This document shows, piece after piece, positions 1-6,724 of a DNA stretch of 6,753 nt. Made by a program: the position numbers and the translations under genes. Each line of letters starts with the position of its first letter. The stretch's first letter is position 1. Origin of the DNA: JANQRV01 sp964533785. Its GTDB lineage: Bacteria; Bacteroidota; Bacteroidia; Chitinophagales; Saprospiraceae. The stretch is from positions 1 through 6,753 of the forward strand of contig CAZHNG010000357.1 in NCBI GenBank assembly GCA_964533785.1. Reading direction: 5' to 3'. The notes beneath the pieces are model-generated. The model had not been told where the DNA came from, searched no databases, and saw only the letters and a list, made by a program, of their open reading frames with translations.

Positions 1-15
1 CCTTGATTATCAATT

Positions 16-37
16 AGTTAGAATTTTTTATCTAACT
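16..37. repeat. 7-bp inverted repeat with an 8-nt AT-rich loop
   Basis: AGTTAGA (16-22) and TCTAACT (31-37) are perfect reverse complements around an ATTTTTTA loop. It could be the terminator stem of a gene lying left of the window, or an operator for the operon to the right. No T-tract follows the stem on either strand, so a classical intrinsic terminator is not supported. Confidence 0.35.
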
Positions 38-65
38 TCTAGAGTCTAGCGTCAAAAGTCTAGAC
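38..65. repeat. CTAG-rich short repeats upstream of the metal operon
   Basis: The stretch has two exact copies of AGTCTAG (43-49 and 57-63) at a 14-bp spacing. It also holds two palindromes, TCTAGA (38-43) and GTCTAGAC (58-65). It is non-coding and may be a degenerate intergenic repeat or a protein-binding array. Nothing in the window identifies a family. Confidence 0.4.
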
Positions 66-77
66 AATATTATTGTC
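63..77. promoter_or_regulatory. Perfect 7-1-7 palindrome, candidate metalloregulator operator
   Basis: GACAATA (63-69), one central T (70) and TATTGTC (71-77) form a perfect 15-bp palindrome ending 52 bp before the ATG at 130. Seven-one-seven inverted repeats rich in A and T are the usual geometry of Fur-family operators (Fur, Zur, PerR), and the downstream genes look metal-related. The half-site does not match the classical Fur box letter by letter. The regulatory role is therefore inference; only the symmetry is seen. Confidence 0.35.
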
Positions 78-93
78 AACAATTTTTAAGCCG

Positions 94-110
94 ACCGGGA
101 TATCCCTGGT
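94..110. promoter_or_regulatory. GGGATATCCC palindrome in the leader of the metal operon
   Basis: GGGATATCCC (97-106) is a perfect 10-bp palindrome. ACC (94-96) and GGT (108-110) extend it if T107 is bulged. It lies 23 bp before the ATG at 130. It could be an operator or a 5'-untranslated stem affecting translation. It is G/C-rich amid an AT-rich leader, but no known binding site is recognised. Confidence 0.25.
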
Positions 111-129
111 ATCAAACTATTCCGCCTCT

Positions 130-1191
130 ATGAAAAAAATATTCTTCGTATTGATCGCTTTTGTATTGTTCTGCAGTCACGATATGTACCTGAAGTTGGA
201 TACCTATTTTCTCCAGTCCAACACCCCGGCAACCATCAAATTATTTAATGGAACTTTTGATAAAAGTGAAAATACTATTGATCGCAATCGCATGGTTGAC
301 GTAAGTCTTGTGGGCAATGGCAATCGCCTCCGCGTTGATACAACACAATGGAGAGAAGAGGGTGGAACAACCCTTTTGGATTTTACAACGGGCGAAGCAG
401 GCACATGGGTGGCGGGCGTTTCTACCCGTCCGCGAAATATTGAGATGACCGCTGCAGATTTTAACGGATACCTCGAACACGATGGGGTATTAGATATGCT
501 CGAATGGCGCAGAAAGAATAACACGCTTGATCAGGATGCAGTGGAGAAATATTCCAAGCACGTCAAAACCATCTTCCAGGTTGGTGAAAACCGAACGAAT
601 GACTGGCAAACTAACCTGGGTTATCCTATTGAATTTATCCCACAAAGCAATCCATACGATTTGCATGCAGGTGACAAGCTAAAGATTAAACTACTCTGGC
701 AAGGAGAGCCGTTGGCAGATCAACTCGTGTACGTAGGTTTGCAGGAAACCGAGCACAATCATAGCCATGCTGATGGTACAGATCATAAACATGAGCACAG
801 TCATGATGATGGAAACAATCATGAACATAGCCATGAGCATGAACAAACTGGTGCAACCGAGGAAGATCATCATCACCACGCTGCTACTCAGGTTCGCACT
901 GATGCTGATGGCAACCTTACTGTAAATATAACCAAAGATGGAATTTGGTATTTGCGTACCATTTACCTTACTCACTCCGAAGAAGCAGGATTAACCCATG
1001 AATCTAACTGGGCTACTTTAACTTTTGAAGTAGGGCACGAACATAGCCATGCAGACGGCACACATAGCCACGCTGAAGGACATCATCATGCAGAAGACGG
1101 CTCTATCTTTGGTTTCCCTGGTTACGTCTACTGGGCAGGTAGTTTTGTCCTGTTGTTAGGATTGTTTTTTTGGTTTAATCGGAAAAATTGA
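130..1191 (+). CDS. DUF4198-type His-rich secreted/anchored protein, probable metal-uptake partner
   Basis: This 353-residue protein probably binds divalent metal (nickel, cobalt or zinc) at the cell surface or in the periplasm and feeds the HupE-like protein encoded next. The frame is open from a TTG at 73, but the ATG at 130 is preferred because a signal peptide follows it at once (KK, then hydrophobic residues 4-14). The mature chain would begin near HDMYLK, resembling the His-Asp start typical of DUF4198 proteins, a family formerly labelled nickel-uptake (NikM-like). Two His-rich stretches are visible: residues 209-250 with 15 His in 42, and 303-320 with 8 His in 18. A hydrophobic segment near 332-349 ending in RKN should anchor the C-terminus. 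The stop codon abuts the next start with no gap, so the two genes are almost certainly one operon. No Shine-Dalgarno sequence is seen. Family assignment is fairly secure; the metal and the transport role are inferred. Confidence 0.8.
   Translation: MKKIFFVLIAFVLFCSHDMYLKLDTYFLQSNTPATIKLFNGTFDKSENTIDRNRMVDVSLVGNGNRLRVDTTQWREEGGTTLLDFTTGEAGTWVAGVSTRPRNIEMTAADFNGYLEHDGVLDMLEWRRKNNTLDQDAVEKYSKHVKTIFQVGENRTNDWQTNLGYPIEFIPQSNPYDLHAGDKLKIKLLWQGEPLADQLVYVGLQETEHNHSHADGTDHKHEHSHDDGNNHEHSHEHEQTGATEEDHHHHAATQVRTDADGNLTVNITKDGIWYLRTIYLTHSEEAGLTHESNWATLTFEVGHEHSHADGTHSHAEGHHHAEDGSIFGFPGYVYWAGSFVLLLGLFFWFNRKN
754..879 (+). repeat. Histidine-rich low-complexity coding repeat 1
   Basis: This segment codes for a stretch of HxH units mixed with Asp, Glu and Gly, ending in four consecutive His. 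Short units such as HSHADGT and HSHDDG recur, as does the DNA word CATAGCCATG. Such stretches usually bind or buffer nickel, zinc or cobalt. The repetition makes the segment prone to length change between strains. Confidence 0.75.
1036..1089 (+). repeat. Histidine-rich low-complexity coding repeat 2
   Basis: This is a shorter second cluster containing another HSHADGT unit, as in the first cluster, and ending in three His. It sits just before the C-terminal membrane anchor, so the metal-binding residues would lie close to the membrane surface. The shared heptapeptide suggests internal duplication, though selection for HxH spacing could also produce it. Confidence 0.7.
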
Positions 1192-1875
1192 ATGAAGCAA
1201 TTATTAAAACTTCTTCCCGTATTTGTCCTACTCTTTTGTCCCTTTTTTCTCGATGCCCATGGCGTTAGTGATGCCGATCAAGAAATATTGAGTAACGGAG
1301 GACTGATGGCGTATATACTAGTTGGGGCCAAGCACATGGTAACGGGGTATGATCACTTGTTATTTTTAACGGGTGTCATCTTTTACTTAAGCGGATTTAG
1401 GGATATTGTAAAGTTCATAACGGCTTTCACGATCGGGCACAGCATTACGTTAATCGCTGCAACCTATTTGGGTATCAAGGCAGATGAACATTTGATCGAT
1501 GCCGTTATAGCACTAAGCGTCTTATACAAGGGATTTGAAAACTTAGGCGGCTTTGAAAAGCTGTTCAAAGTACAATCTCCGAATTTATTAATGATGGTCT
1601 TTATCTTCGGATTAATTCACGGGTTTGGTCTATCTACAAGGCTTCAATCATTTGAATTAGGGACTGAACAATTCCTGCTTAAAATAATAAGCTTTAACAT
1701 TGGAGTGGAACTCGGGCAAATACTGGCCTTAATTCCCATTGTATTCATTATTACCCGGTGGCATAACTTGAAAAGTTATAAAGCATTTTATAAAGCTGCA
1801 AATTACTATTTAGTGATAGCGGGGGTCTTACTTTTCATTTACCAGCTTTATGGTTATAGCGTAGTCCACTCCTAA
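1192..1875 (+). CDS. HupE/UreJ_2-family membrane protein, probable nickel or related metal permease
   Basis: This 227-residue inner-membrane protein resembles HupE/UreJ, a family that includes nickel permeases found beside hydrogenase and urease genes. The N-terminus is a signal-like hydrophobic segment (residues 1-20) with likely cleavage after DA, leaving a mature N-terminus of HGVSD. The diagnostic motif H48-x5-D54-H55 (in KHMVTGYDH) is present, as are FTIGHSITL (79-87), IHGFGL (142-147) and FNIGVELGQ (168-176). Together these give conserved His, Asp and Glu residues within or next to membrane helices. About six further hydrophobic segments follow, near 41-66, 73-94, 101-117, 131-149, 163-187 and 205-221. 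The ATG directly follows the TGA of the upstream His-rich gene, implying co-transcription and translational coupling. No hydrogenase, urease or other nickel enzyme is in the window, so the substrate is unproven. I withhold a gene symbol because this is the broad UreJ_2 branch. Confidence 0.85.
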   Translation: MKQLLKLLPVFVLLFCPFFLDAHGVSDADQEILSNGGLMAYILVGAKHMVTGYDHLLFLTGVIFYLSGFRDIVKFITAFTIGHSITLIAATYLGIKADEHLIDAVIALSVLYKGFENLGGFEKLFKVQSPNLLMMVFIFGLIHGFGLSTRLQSFELGTEQFLLKIISFNIGVELGQILALIPIVFIITRWHNLKSYKAFYKAANYYLVIAGVLLFIYQLYGYSVVHS

Positions 1876-1917
1876 AAATGAGCATGAGAATGATTTCTTA
1901 TTGGTTTATTTCTAAAT

Positions 1918-1990
1918 AATGGGGTTGACTATAAAGAAAGCAAGTAATAAGGAAAGTGGAAGCTTAAATAGACTGTCACTGAACCCCATT
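1918..1990. repeat. 9-bp inverted repeat in the convergent intergenic spacer
   Basis: AATGGGGTT (1918-1926) and AACCCCATT (1982-1990) are perfect reverse complements separated by 55 bp. They lie between the stop codons of the HupE-like gene and the convergent sensor gene. A role in terminating both transcripts is possible, but the loop is long and no T-run follows on either strand. Ends of a tiny 73-bp inserted element are another reading; no clear flanking target duplication is seen. Confidence 0.35.
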
Positions 1991-1998
1991 GAAATCAA

Positions 1999-4900
1999 TC
2001 ATTTGCGTATCCCGGAAGGTGGGACTTGAAATTCTTTTTGAAAGGAACGACTAAAATGACCAAAGTCTTTAAATCCTACCCGGGATGCAATTTCACCAAT
2101 TGGTAAATCTGTGCTTTCGAGCAGAGACTTTGCTTTTTGCAAACGCAGGGAGCGAATATACTGAGCAATCGACTGGCCAGTTAATGCTTTAAGTTTGCGG
2201 TATAACTGAGTACGACTCATCGCAATGGCCCGGCAAAGCTCATTAGTATTAAATAATTCATCATGCAGATTCGATTCAATAATTTGATGAATTTCTTGTA
2301 AAAAGTCGGCCTCCTTCTTTTCTAATTCGCTAAGCTGGCCATTAAAGTGAGTTGATTTTGAAAGTAACTCTTGGAGTTTTTGACTTTGTTTTACCAAATT
2401 GCTCAGTCGAACGAGGAGTTCTGTCTTGTCAAAAGGCTTGGTTAGGTAAGCATCTGCACCGTAGGATAAGCCGGAAACTTTATCTTCCTGTGTAGCTTTG
2501 GCAGTAATTATAATAATGGGTATATGACTTGAACGCCTATCCGACTTAAGTTGCTGACAAACTTCAAACCCGTCCATCTCCGGCATCATTATATCACAAA
2601 GAATAACATCAGGTATTTTTTCCAGGGCCATTTCTACTCCAATTTTACCGTTTCTGGCGACCAACAACTTGTAACTTGGGGATAAACAAGATTGGATATA
2701 TTCAACGACGTCCGCATTATCTTCGATAACCAATACCAATGGCTGATCCTTATTTTCAAGCGGCGTTTGGGAAGCCTTCGATAAATCAGCGGAACTTGTT
2801 CCGACTGAAGCAAAAGAAAAATCAAAGTTTTCTGATTGGGGAGCCTGATTACGAATAGGTAACCAAATGGTAAAGGAAGATCCTTTCCCAATGGTACTTT
2901 TTGCCTCAATGGTTCCCCCTAATAATTGAACTAACTCTTTAACCAGCGAAAGCCCTATACCAGAACCTTCTCCCAACTTGGTTGTCGAGTCATCTACCTG
3001 GTAAAATCGATCAAAAATATAAGGAATTTGTTTTTCGGAAATGCCTTTACCTGTATCTTCCACCTGTAGTTTTAACATTGTTTCACCATTCCTTGAAAAA
3101 CGAACAGCATCCACCTTTACACTTCCGTAAGCAGGAGTGAATTTTATAGCATTGGTTAGTAAATTGATGAGGATCTGCTGGATCTTATTTGGGTCAAAAT
3201 CCATTATGATAGATTCTTCAACCGAAAAAAAGGCCAGATTAATCTTTTTACTGCCTGCTAAGGAATGACATGATTCCGTTATATACTTCAAAAAAACGAG
3301 GATATCGGCTTGTATCAAGTCAATATTCAACGTGTTGTTCTCTAATTTAGAGAGGTCCAAAAGCTGGTTCACCAGATTCAGTAATCTTTGACTGTTATTT
3401 TGGATTAAGGTTTTAATGCTTTCATTACCTTTTATTTGTTGAGTCATCCCCTGAATTACCGTTAAAGGAGTGCGGAACTCATGGGTAATATTGGTATAGA
3501 AATCACTCTTGAACTGATTGAGTTCTCTTAGGCGCTCTGCTCTTTCTTGCTCAACTCTTAATTGCGCTTTCATGTTCCATCGGTTACGCTGATAATAATA
3601 AAACGATGCGAGTATCAGGAAAAGCCCTAAAACGTAAAGACTAAGGGCCCACCAAGACTTCCACCACGGCGGTAGAATAACAATTTTTTGCTCGAAGGGC
3701 TCACTTCCGTGTTGGCCGTTTTCATTAAATGCCTTTATTTGAAGGGTGTAGGTACCAACCGGTAAATAGTTATAATGAATTTCAGGAGTCGAATGCGTTG
3801 TTTTCCAGTTCACTTCATGTGGATACAACCGGTATTTGTAAATGACTTGCGAGGTCCGAAAATGAAAGGCAGAAAATCCAAACCCCATCGGCATCGCCTG
3901 TTGTGGGATGTTTAATTGCACCGTCTGCCATACAGGCATGGAAAGTATTTTGCTGTTAGAGGGAATTTGTCTTTTTTCCTTGAGGAATAAATCTGTCAAT
4001 CTCACCAAATTGGAGTTGGTAGTTGGGAAAGGTATTTTGTCCGGATCTATTTCTATCCATCCTTTATGGTTAATTAGAAAATAGATATGCCCATCAGGAC
4101 CGAGATTACCCCTTCTCGCAAGAACTGGTTCGTCTAATTGACTCCGGAACACGGCCCACTTCTCGTTATTCGGATCGAAACGGGCTAACCGGTTTTCCTT
4201 CATCGCCCCTAACCAAAGATGACCTTCCTGATCGACAACCATTGTAGAGATGTGGTCAATGGGGAAATTATTTTCAAAGGGATTATGAACTTCACTTAGT
4301 GTGCCGGGTGCAGTCAATAACAATTCTCCCAATCCCTGTGAGTGCAGGGTAAAGAAAACTCTATCTCCAGCTTGCGCAAAATAGCGTGGAAAATTATAAG
4401 CAGCAACACCAGGAGGGCAGGGATAGTCTGTGCTTATTCCAGCATTTACATCAATGGCAGTGATAAAAGGTTCATTATCCTTTGAAATACCTCCCGTCCA
4501 GATCTTTCCGTCCTCACTTTCCATAATAGAGACGGGTTGGTACCCCCCTATTCGGTGTGGAGAATTAGAACTTGCCTGATAATGCAACCATTTTCCCGTG
4601 TTGGGATCTAAACGGCTTAATCCTTTTTGAAACTGTGCCGCCCATATCATTCCACGGCTATCACTTATGACGTGGGTTACATAATTCGAAAGCAAACTGT
4701 TAGAATCTTGGGGGTTGTGGATATAGTTTTTTGTGCTTCCCGTTTTCCGGTCAAAGCTATACACCCCTATATGATCTGCAGGATAGGTGCCCCATACTTT
4801 CCCATCTTTCCCAACTGTCATTCCGACAGGGTCCCAGGTGAGACTTTGATTGCCGTTATAGGCACTGCTGTTTAGGTTCTGTAAATCTAAGTCGGATAGG

Positions 4901-6273
4901 AAATAAAACTTTGTCAGCTCTGTGTTTTTATCATAATTTACAAGAATGGCATGATCAATAAATCGATCCTCGCTTCCTACCTCAAAAAAGTAACACAACC
5001 ACAAAGTACCGTCATTCGGATCAAAAGCCGAGGATAAAGGACCAAACCATCTGTTTTCCTCAGCTCCTTTGCTCAGTTTGCTAAAAAGCGGAGTGTTTTT
5101 AAATTCATCGAAAATATGCCCTCCTTTGAATATTGGATAGCTTTTATTCTTTGATTTGATCTTGTAAATTTTGGAACCGCCTTCCCCTGCAGTAGACACC
5201 CAAATGGTGCCGTCCTTACTTTCCATAAGGTGCCAAGCTGCCGATTTTAAAGGAAACTCCTCTACTGAATTTGTTTGGGAATCAAAGCGAAGAAGATGGC
5301 TTTCGTAATCGTAATTTCCAATAGTACCAATCCATAATCCTCCTGTTTTATCCTCCAAAAGAGAGTAGGCACTTGGTTGCTCTCGGTGTCCTGTTCCTGG
5401 CGCATAAGGTTTATTCGGGTTATAATGCATTCGCTCAAAAGTACCTCGGTCTCTATCCATTTTTTGCAGACCACCGGTCGTAGTTATCCAAAAATTCCCT
5501 TTACTGTCTTCTAGCATTGCCTGTACCGCATTGGTCCACAAACTCGTACTATCATCCGGATCGTAGGTATAAGTAATAAAAGATTGTTGTTGAGGATCAA
5601 ACCGATTTAATCCTCCCCACTCTGGCCCCCAATGTACCGTTCCGGTCGCAATCCATAAATTATCTTGACTATCCAAATAAATGTTTCTGGCATTCTTATA
5701 ACTCAAGGTGCCCTTTTGGGCTGGATCGTGCAAAAAGCGTTGAAATTGAACAGTTTGAGGATCATAACGATTTACCCCGTTTTCAGTACCAATCCATAAA
5801 TTTCCTTCATTATCTTCAGCAGCACACAATACATAATTATTACTTATTGAAGTGGAATCATCCGTACTATATTTGAAATGCCGAAAATATTCAGTGTTGG
5901 GGTCAAATTGATACAAACCTCCTCCATAAGTACAAACCCATAGTTTGCCGTTACTATCCCAGTAAAGGTTTTCGATGTAGGAAAACGTAAGGCTTTTAGT
6001 AACGGATAAGGTGTCATCAACCGCCTTTTTATAAGTTATAACGCGATGACCGTCATAGCGGTGAAGCCCATCATGTGTTCCAAACCAAAGGAAGTCATTA
6101 GGCCCCTGGACAATGCAATTTGTCGCAACGCCCTGCCTTAACCCTGGCAAATGAAATTCTTCAATAATGTAATTGTTGGTTTGAAAAGAAGACCGTGTAT
6201 TCTTGGTTTGTTGACCGAATACCATCCACGGCAGGAAAAAAATTAAAATTGATAGGCTTCTTGGTACGGTCAT
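1999..6273 (-). CDS. Hybrid two-component system sensor kinase/response regulator (HTCS) with AraC-type output
   Basis: This 1424-residue protein senses a periplasmic ligand and controls transcription within one chain. After a signal peptide (1-20, cleavage near VFG/QQ) come about 14 propeller-blade motifs of the LWIGTxxGLxRFDP type, starting near residues 61, 110, 158, 205, 259, 311, 355, 422, 491, 541, 589, 637, 684 and 728, which fits two seven-bladed propellers. A Y_Y_Y domain (about 800-868) leads to a membrane helix (874-894) and a short coiled coil. The kinase has its phospho-acceptor H931 in HEFRTPL, the N-box (N1037, N1041), DTGKG (1073-1077) and GEGSGIGL (1101-1108). The receiver (about 1179-1296) has E1184/D1185, phospho-acceptor D1227, T1257 and K1279. 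Two helix-turn-helix units (about 1342-1365 and 1392-1413) end the protein. All key residues are present, so it appears intact. Relatives usually control polysaccharide-utilisation loci, but no SusC/SusD or glycosidase gene is in this window, so the ligand is unknown. Confidence 0.95.
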   Translation of the reverse strand: MTVPRSLSILIFFLPWMVFGQQTKNTRSSFQTNNYIIEEFHLPGLRQGVATNCIVQGPNDFLWFGTHDGLHRYDGHRVITYKKAVDDTLSVTKSLTFSYIENLYWDSNGKLWVCTYGGGLYQFDPNTEYFRHFKYSTDDSTSISNNYVLCAAEDNEGNLWIGTENGVNRYDPQTVQFQRFLHDPAQKGTLSYKNARNIYLDSQDNLWIATGTVHWGPEWGGLNRFDPQQQSFITYTYDPDDSTSLWTNAVQAMLEDSKGNFWITTTGGLQKMDRDRGTFERMHYNPNKPYAPGTGHREQPSAYSLLEDKTGGLWIGTIGNYDYESHLLRFDSQTNSVEEFPLKSAAWHLMESKDGTIWVSTAGEGGSKIYKIKSKNKSYPIFKGGHIFDEFKNTPLFSKLSKGAEENRWFGPLSSAFDPNDGTLWLCYFFEVGSEDRFIDHAILVNYDKNTELTKFYFLSDLDLQNLNSSAYNGNQSLTWDPVGMTVGKDGKVWGTYPADHIGVYSFDRKTGSTKNYIHNPQDSNSLLSNYVTHVISDSRGMIWAAQFQKGLSRLDPNTGKWLHYQASSNSPHRIGGYQPVSIMESEDGKIWTGGISKDNEPFITAIDVNAGISTDYPCPPGVAAYNFPRYFAQAGDRVFFTLHSQGLGELLLTAPGTLSEVHNPFENNFPIDHISTMVVDQEGHLWLGAMKENRLARFDPNNEKWAVFRSQLDEPVLARRGNLGPDGHIYFLINHKGWIEIDPDKIPFPTTNSNLVRLTDLFLKEKRQIPSNSKILSMPVWQTVQLNIPQQAMPMGFGFSAFHFRTSQVIYKYRLYPHEVNWKTTHSTPEIHYNYLPVGTYTLQIKAFNENGQHGSEPFEQKIVILPPWWKSWWALSLYVLGLFLILASFYYYQRNRWNMKAQLRVEQERAERLRELNQFKSDFYTNITHEFRTPLTVIQGMTQQIKGNESIKTLIQNNSQRLLNLVNQLLDLSKLENNTLNIDLIQADILVFLKYITESCHSLAGSKKINLAFFSVEESIIMDFDPNKIQQILINLLTNAIKFTPAYGSVKVDAVRFSRNGETMLKLQVEDTGKGISEKQIPYIFDRFYQVDDSTTKLGEGSGIGLSLVKELVQLLGGTIEAKSTIGKGSSFTIWLPIRNQAPQSENFDFSFASVGTSSADLSKASQTPLENKDQPLVLVIEDNADVVEYIQSCLSPSYKLLVARNGKIGVEMALEKIPDVILCDIMMPEMDGFEVCQQLKSDRRSSHIPIIIITAKATQEDKVSGLSYGADAYLTKPFDKTELLVRLSNLVKQSQKLQELLSKSTHFNGQLSELEKKEADFLQEIHQIIESNLHDELFNTNELCRAIAMSRTQLYRKLKALTGQSIAQYIRSLRLQKAKSLLESTDLPIGEIASRVGFKDFGHFSRSFQKEFQVPPSGIRK

Positions 6274-6290
6274 ACAAGTTTTATTGGAAA

Positions 6291-6360
6291 AATACGAAAT
6301 ATTTAGATTTTATCACTCTCAGAAAGTGAGATGAATTAGGTAAAATCGAGGTTTCGTATT
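6291..6360. promoter_or_regulatory. 9-bp inverted repeat upstream of the sensor gene, possible operator pair
   Basis: AATACGAAA (6291-6299) and TTTCGTATT (6352-6360) are perfect reverse complements with centres 61 bp apart, about six helical turns. The proximal copy starts 18 bp before the sensor's ATG. Paired half-sites would suit a dimeric AraC-type regulator acting on its own promoter. No clear Bacteroidota -33/-7 promoter could be assigned, and a chance match in AT-rich DNA is possible. Confidence 0.3.
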
Positions 6361-6380
6361 CGACATATTTCTGAATTGAT

Positions 6381-6542
6381 TTAAACATTTTGCTTTTCTG
6401 TTGTTGGGAAAGCCATTAACCCCAGAAAATTTTGTGCGATCAGCAAGCCTTTGTCATTTAGATTTAGAAAAAACATCATCCAAGCGTGAGACTGTGCTTC
6501 AGTGAAACTGGTTAAAAAGTCAGGATTACTTGGAGGCTGACA
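6381..6542 (-). pseudogene. Decayed fragment of a DUF4386-type membrane protein
   Basis: One minus-strand frame carries a short but convincing protein trace: NPDFLTSFTEAQ, then MMFFLNLNDKG, then LLIAQNFLGLMAFP, before running out in TTEKQNV and a TAA at 6381-6383. This closely follows the part of DUF4386 integral membrane proteins that, as I recall the family, reads like LLSGADYLxAF ... LIAQIFWGLWLFP. Full members are roughly 210-240 residues, so only about 45 survive. An in-frame TAA (6543-6545) cuts the left end. The frame continues upstream as about nine further codons to near 6572, with only weak resemblance. The expected continuation after FP (GYLVFKS-like) is absent in all three frames checked. 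There is no start codon in place, so this is read as a deletion relic, not a working gene. The assignment is from memory of the family. Confidence 0.6.
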
Positions 6543-6667
6543 TTAAGGAGGTTGTATCAAAAGAAAAAAACAATGGCAACATTAATCACCGCAAAGACCC
6601 CGCAAACCCACCTACCTTGCGGCATCGCCATAGCCGTCAGGCTAAGGGAAACTTATTTATTTTGAAA

Positions 6668-6694
6668 CCCGCCTACTGTGCCAGTAATGGCGGG
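6668..6694. repeat. Strong stem-loop in a repeat-like intergenic block
   Basis: CCCGCC (6668-6673) pairs with GGCGGG (6689-6694), and TACTG (6674-6678) with CAGTA (6682-6686). This gives an 11-bp stem with a TGC loop and a two-base AT bulge. No T-run follows on either strand. The form suits a REP-like extragenic palindrome or a transcript-end structure for a gene beyond the right edge. Multiplicity in the genome cannot be seen from here. Confidence 0.5.
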
Positions 6695-6698
6695 CAGG

Positions 6699-6724
6699 CA
6701 TAGAGAACATGTAGTGCATAGAGA
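6699..6724. repeat. CATAGAGA direct repeat beside the stem-loop
   Basis: CATAGAGA occurs at 6699-6706 and again at 6717-6724, an 18-bp period, starting four bases after the stem-loop. Together with ATCACCGCAAAGACC (6585-6599) it resembles the CTTTGCGGTGA- and CTCTATG-like words often met in intergenic repeats of Bacteroidota. That comparison is from memory and not verified. Confidence 0.35.

Noticed and set aside
691..975. Hydrophobic open frame on the minus strand inside the His-rich gene
   Set aside because: It is the mirror of the His and Asp codons (CAT and GAT read as ATG and ATC), giving a Met/Ile-rich artefact. The plus-strand gene explains the region.
2634..2909. Open frame on the same strand within the receiver and linker part of the sensor gene
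   Set aside because: It is an out-of-frame shadow of a region whose main frame has clear receiver and ATPase motifs.
4627..4875. 82-codon plus-strand open frame opposite the propeller region
   Set aside because: It is antisense to well-supported propeller blades and shows no domain features of its own.
6313..6329. TCACT/AGTGA inverted repeat upstream of the sensor gene
   Set aside because: Five-base arms with a 7-base loop are expected by chance in this length of DNA.
6500..6541. Small inverted repeats CAGT/ACTG (6500-6510) and GTCAG/CTGAC (6519-6541), considered as a structured RNA
   Set aside because: The stems are only 4-5 bp and fall inside the DUF4386 coding relic, which explains the sequence better.
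6545..6551. AAGGAGG resembling a Shine-Dalgarno sequence on the plus strand
   Set aside because: The nearest ATG is 21 bases further on, Bacteroidota rarely use such sites, and the bases lie at the edge of the minus-strand relic.
6573..6665. 30-codon plus-strand frame beginning MATLITAK
   Set aside because: It lies within the repeat-like block, has no start signal at a useful distance and no recognisable protein character.
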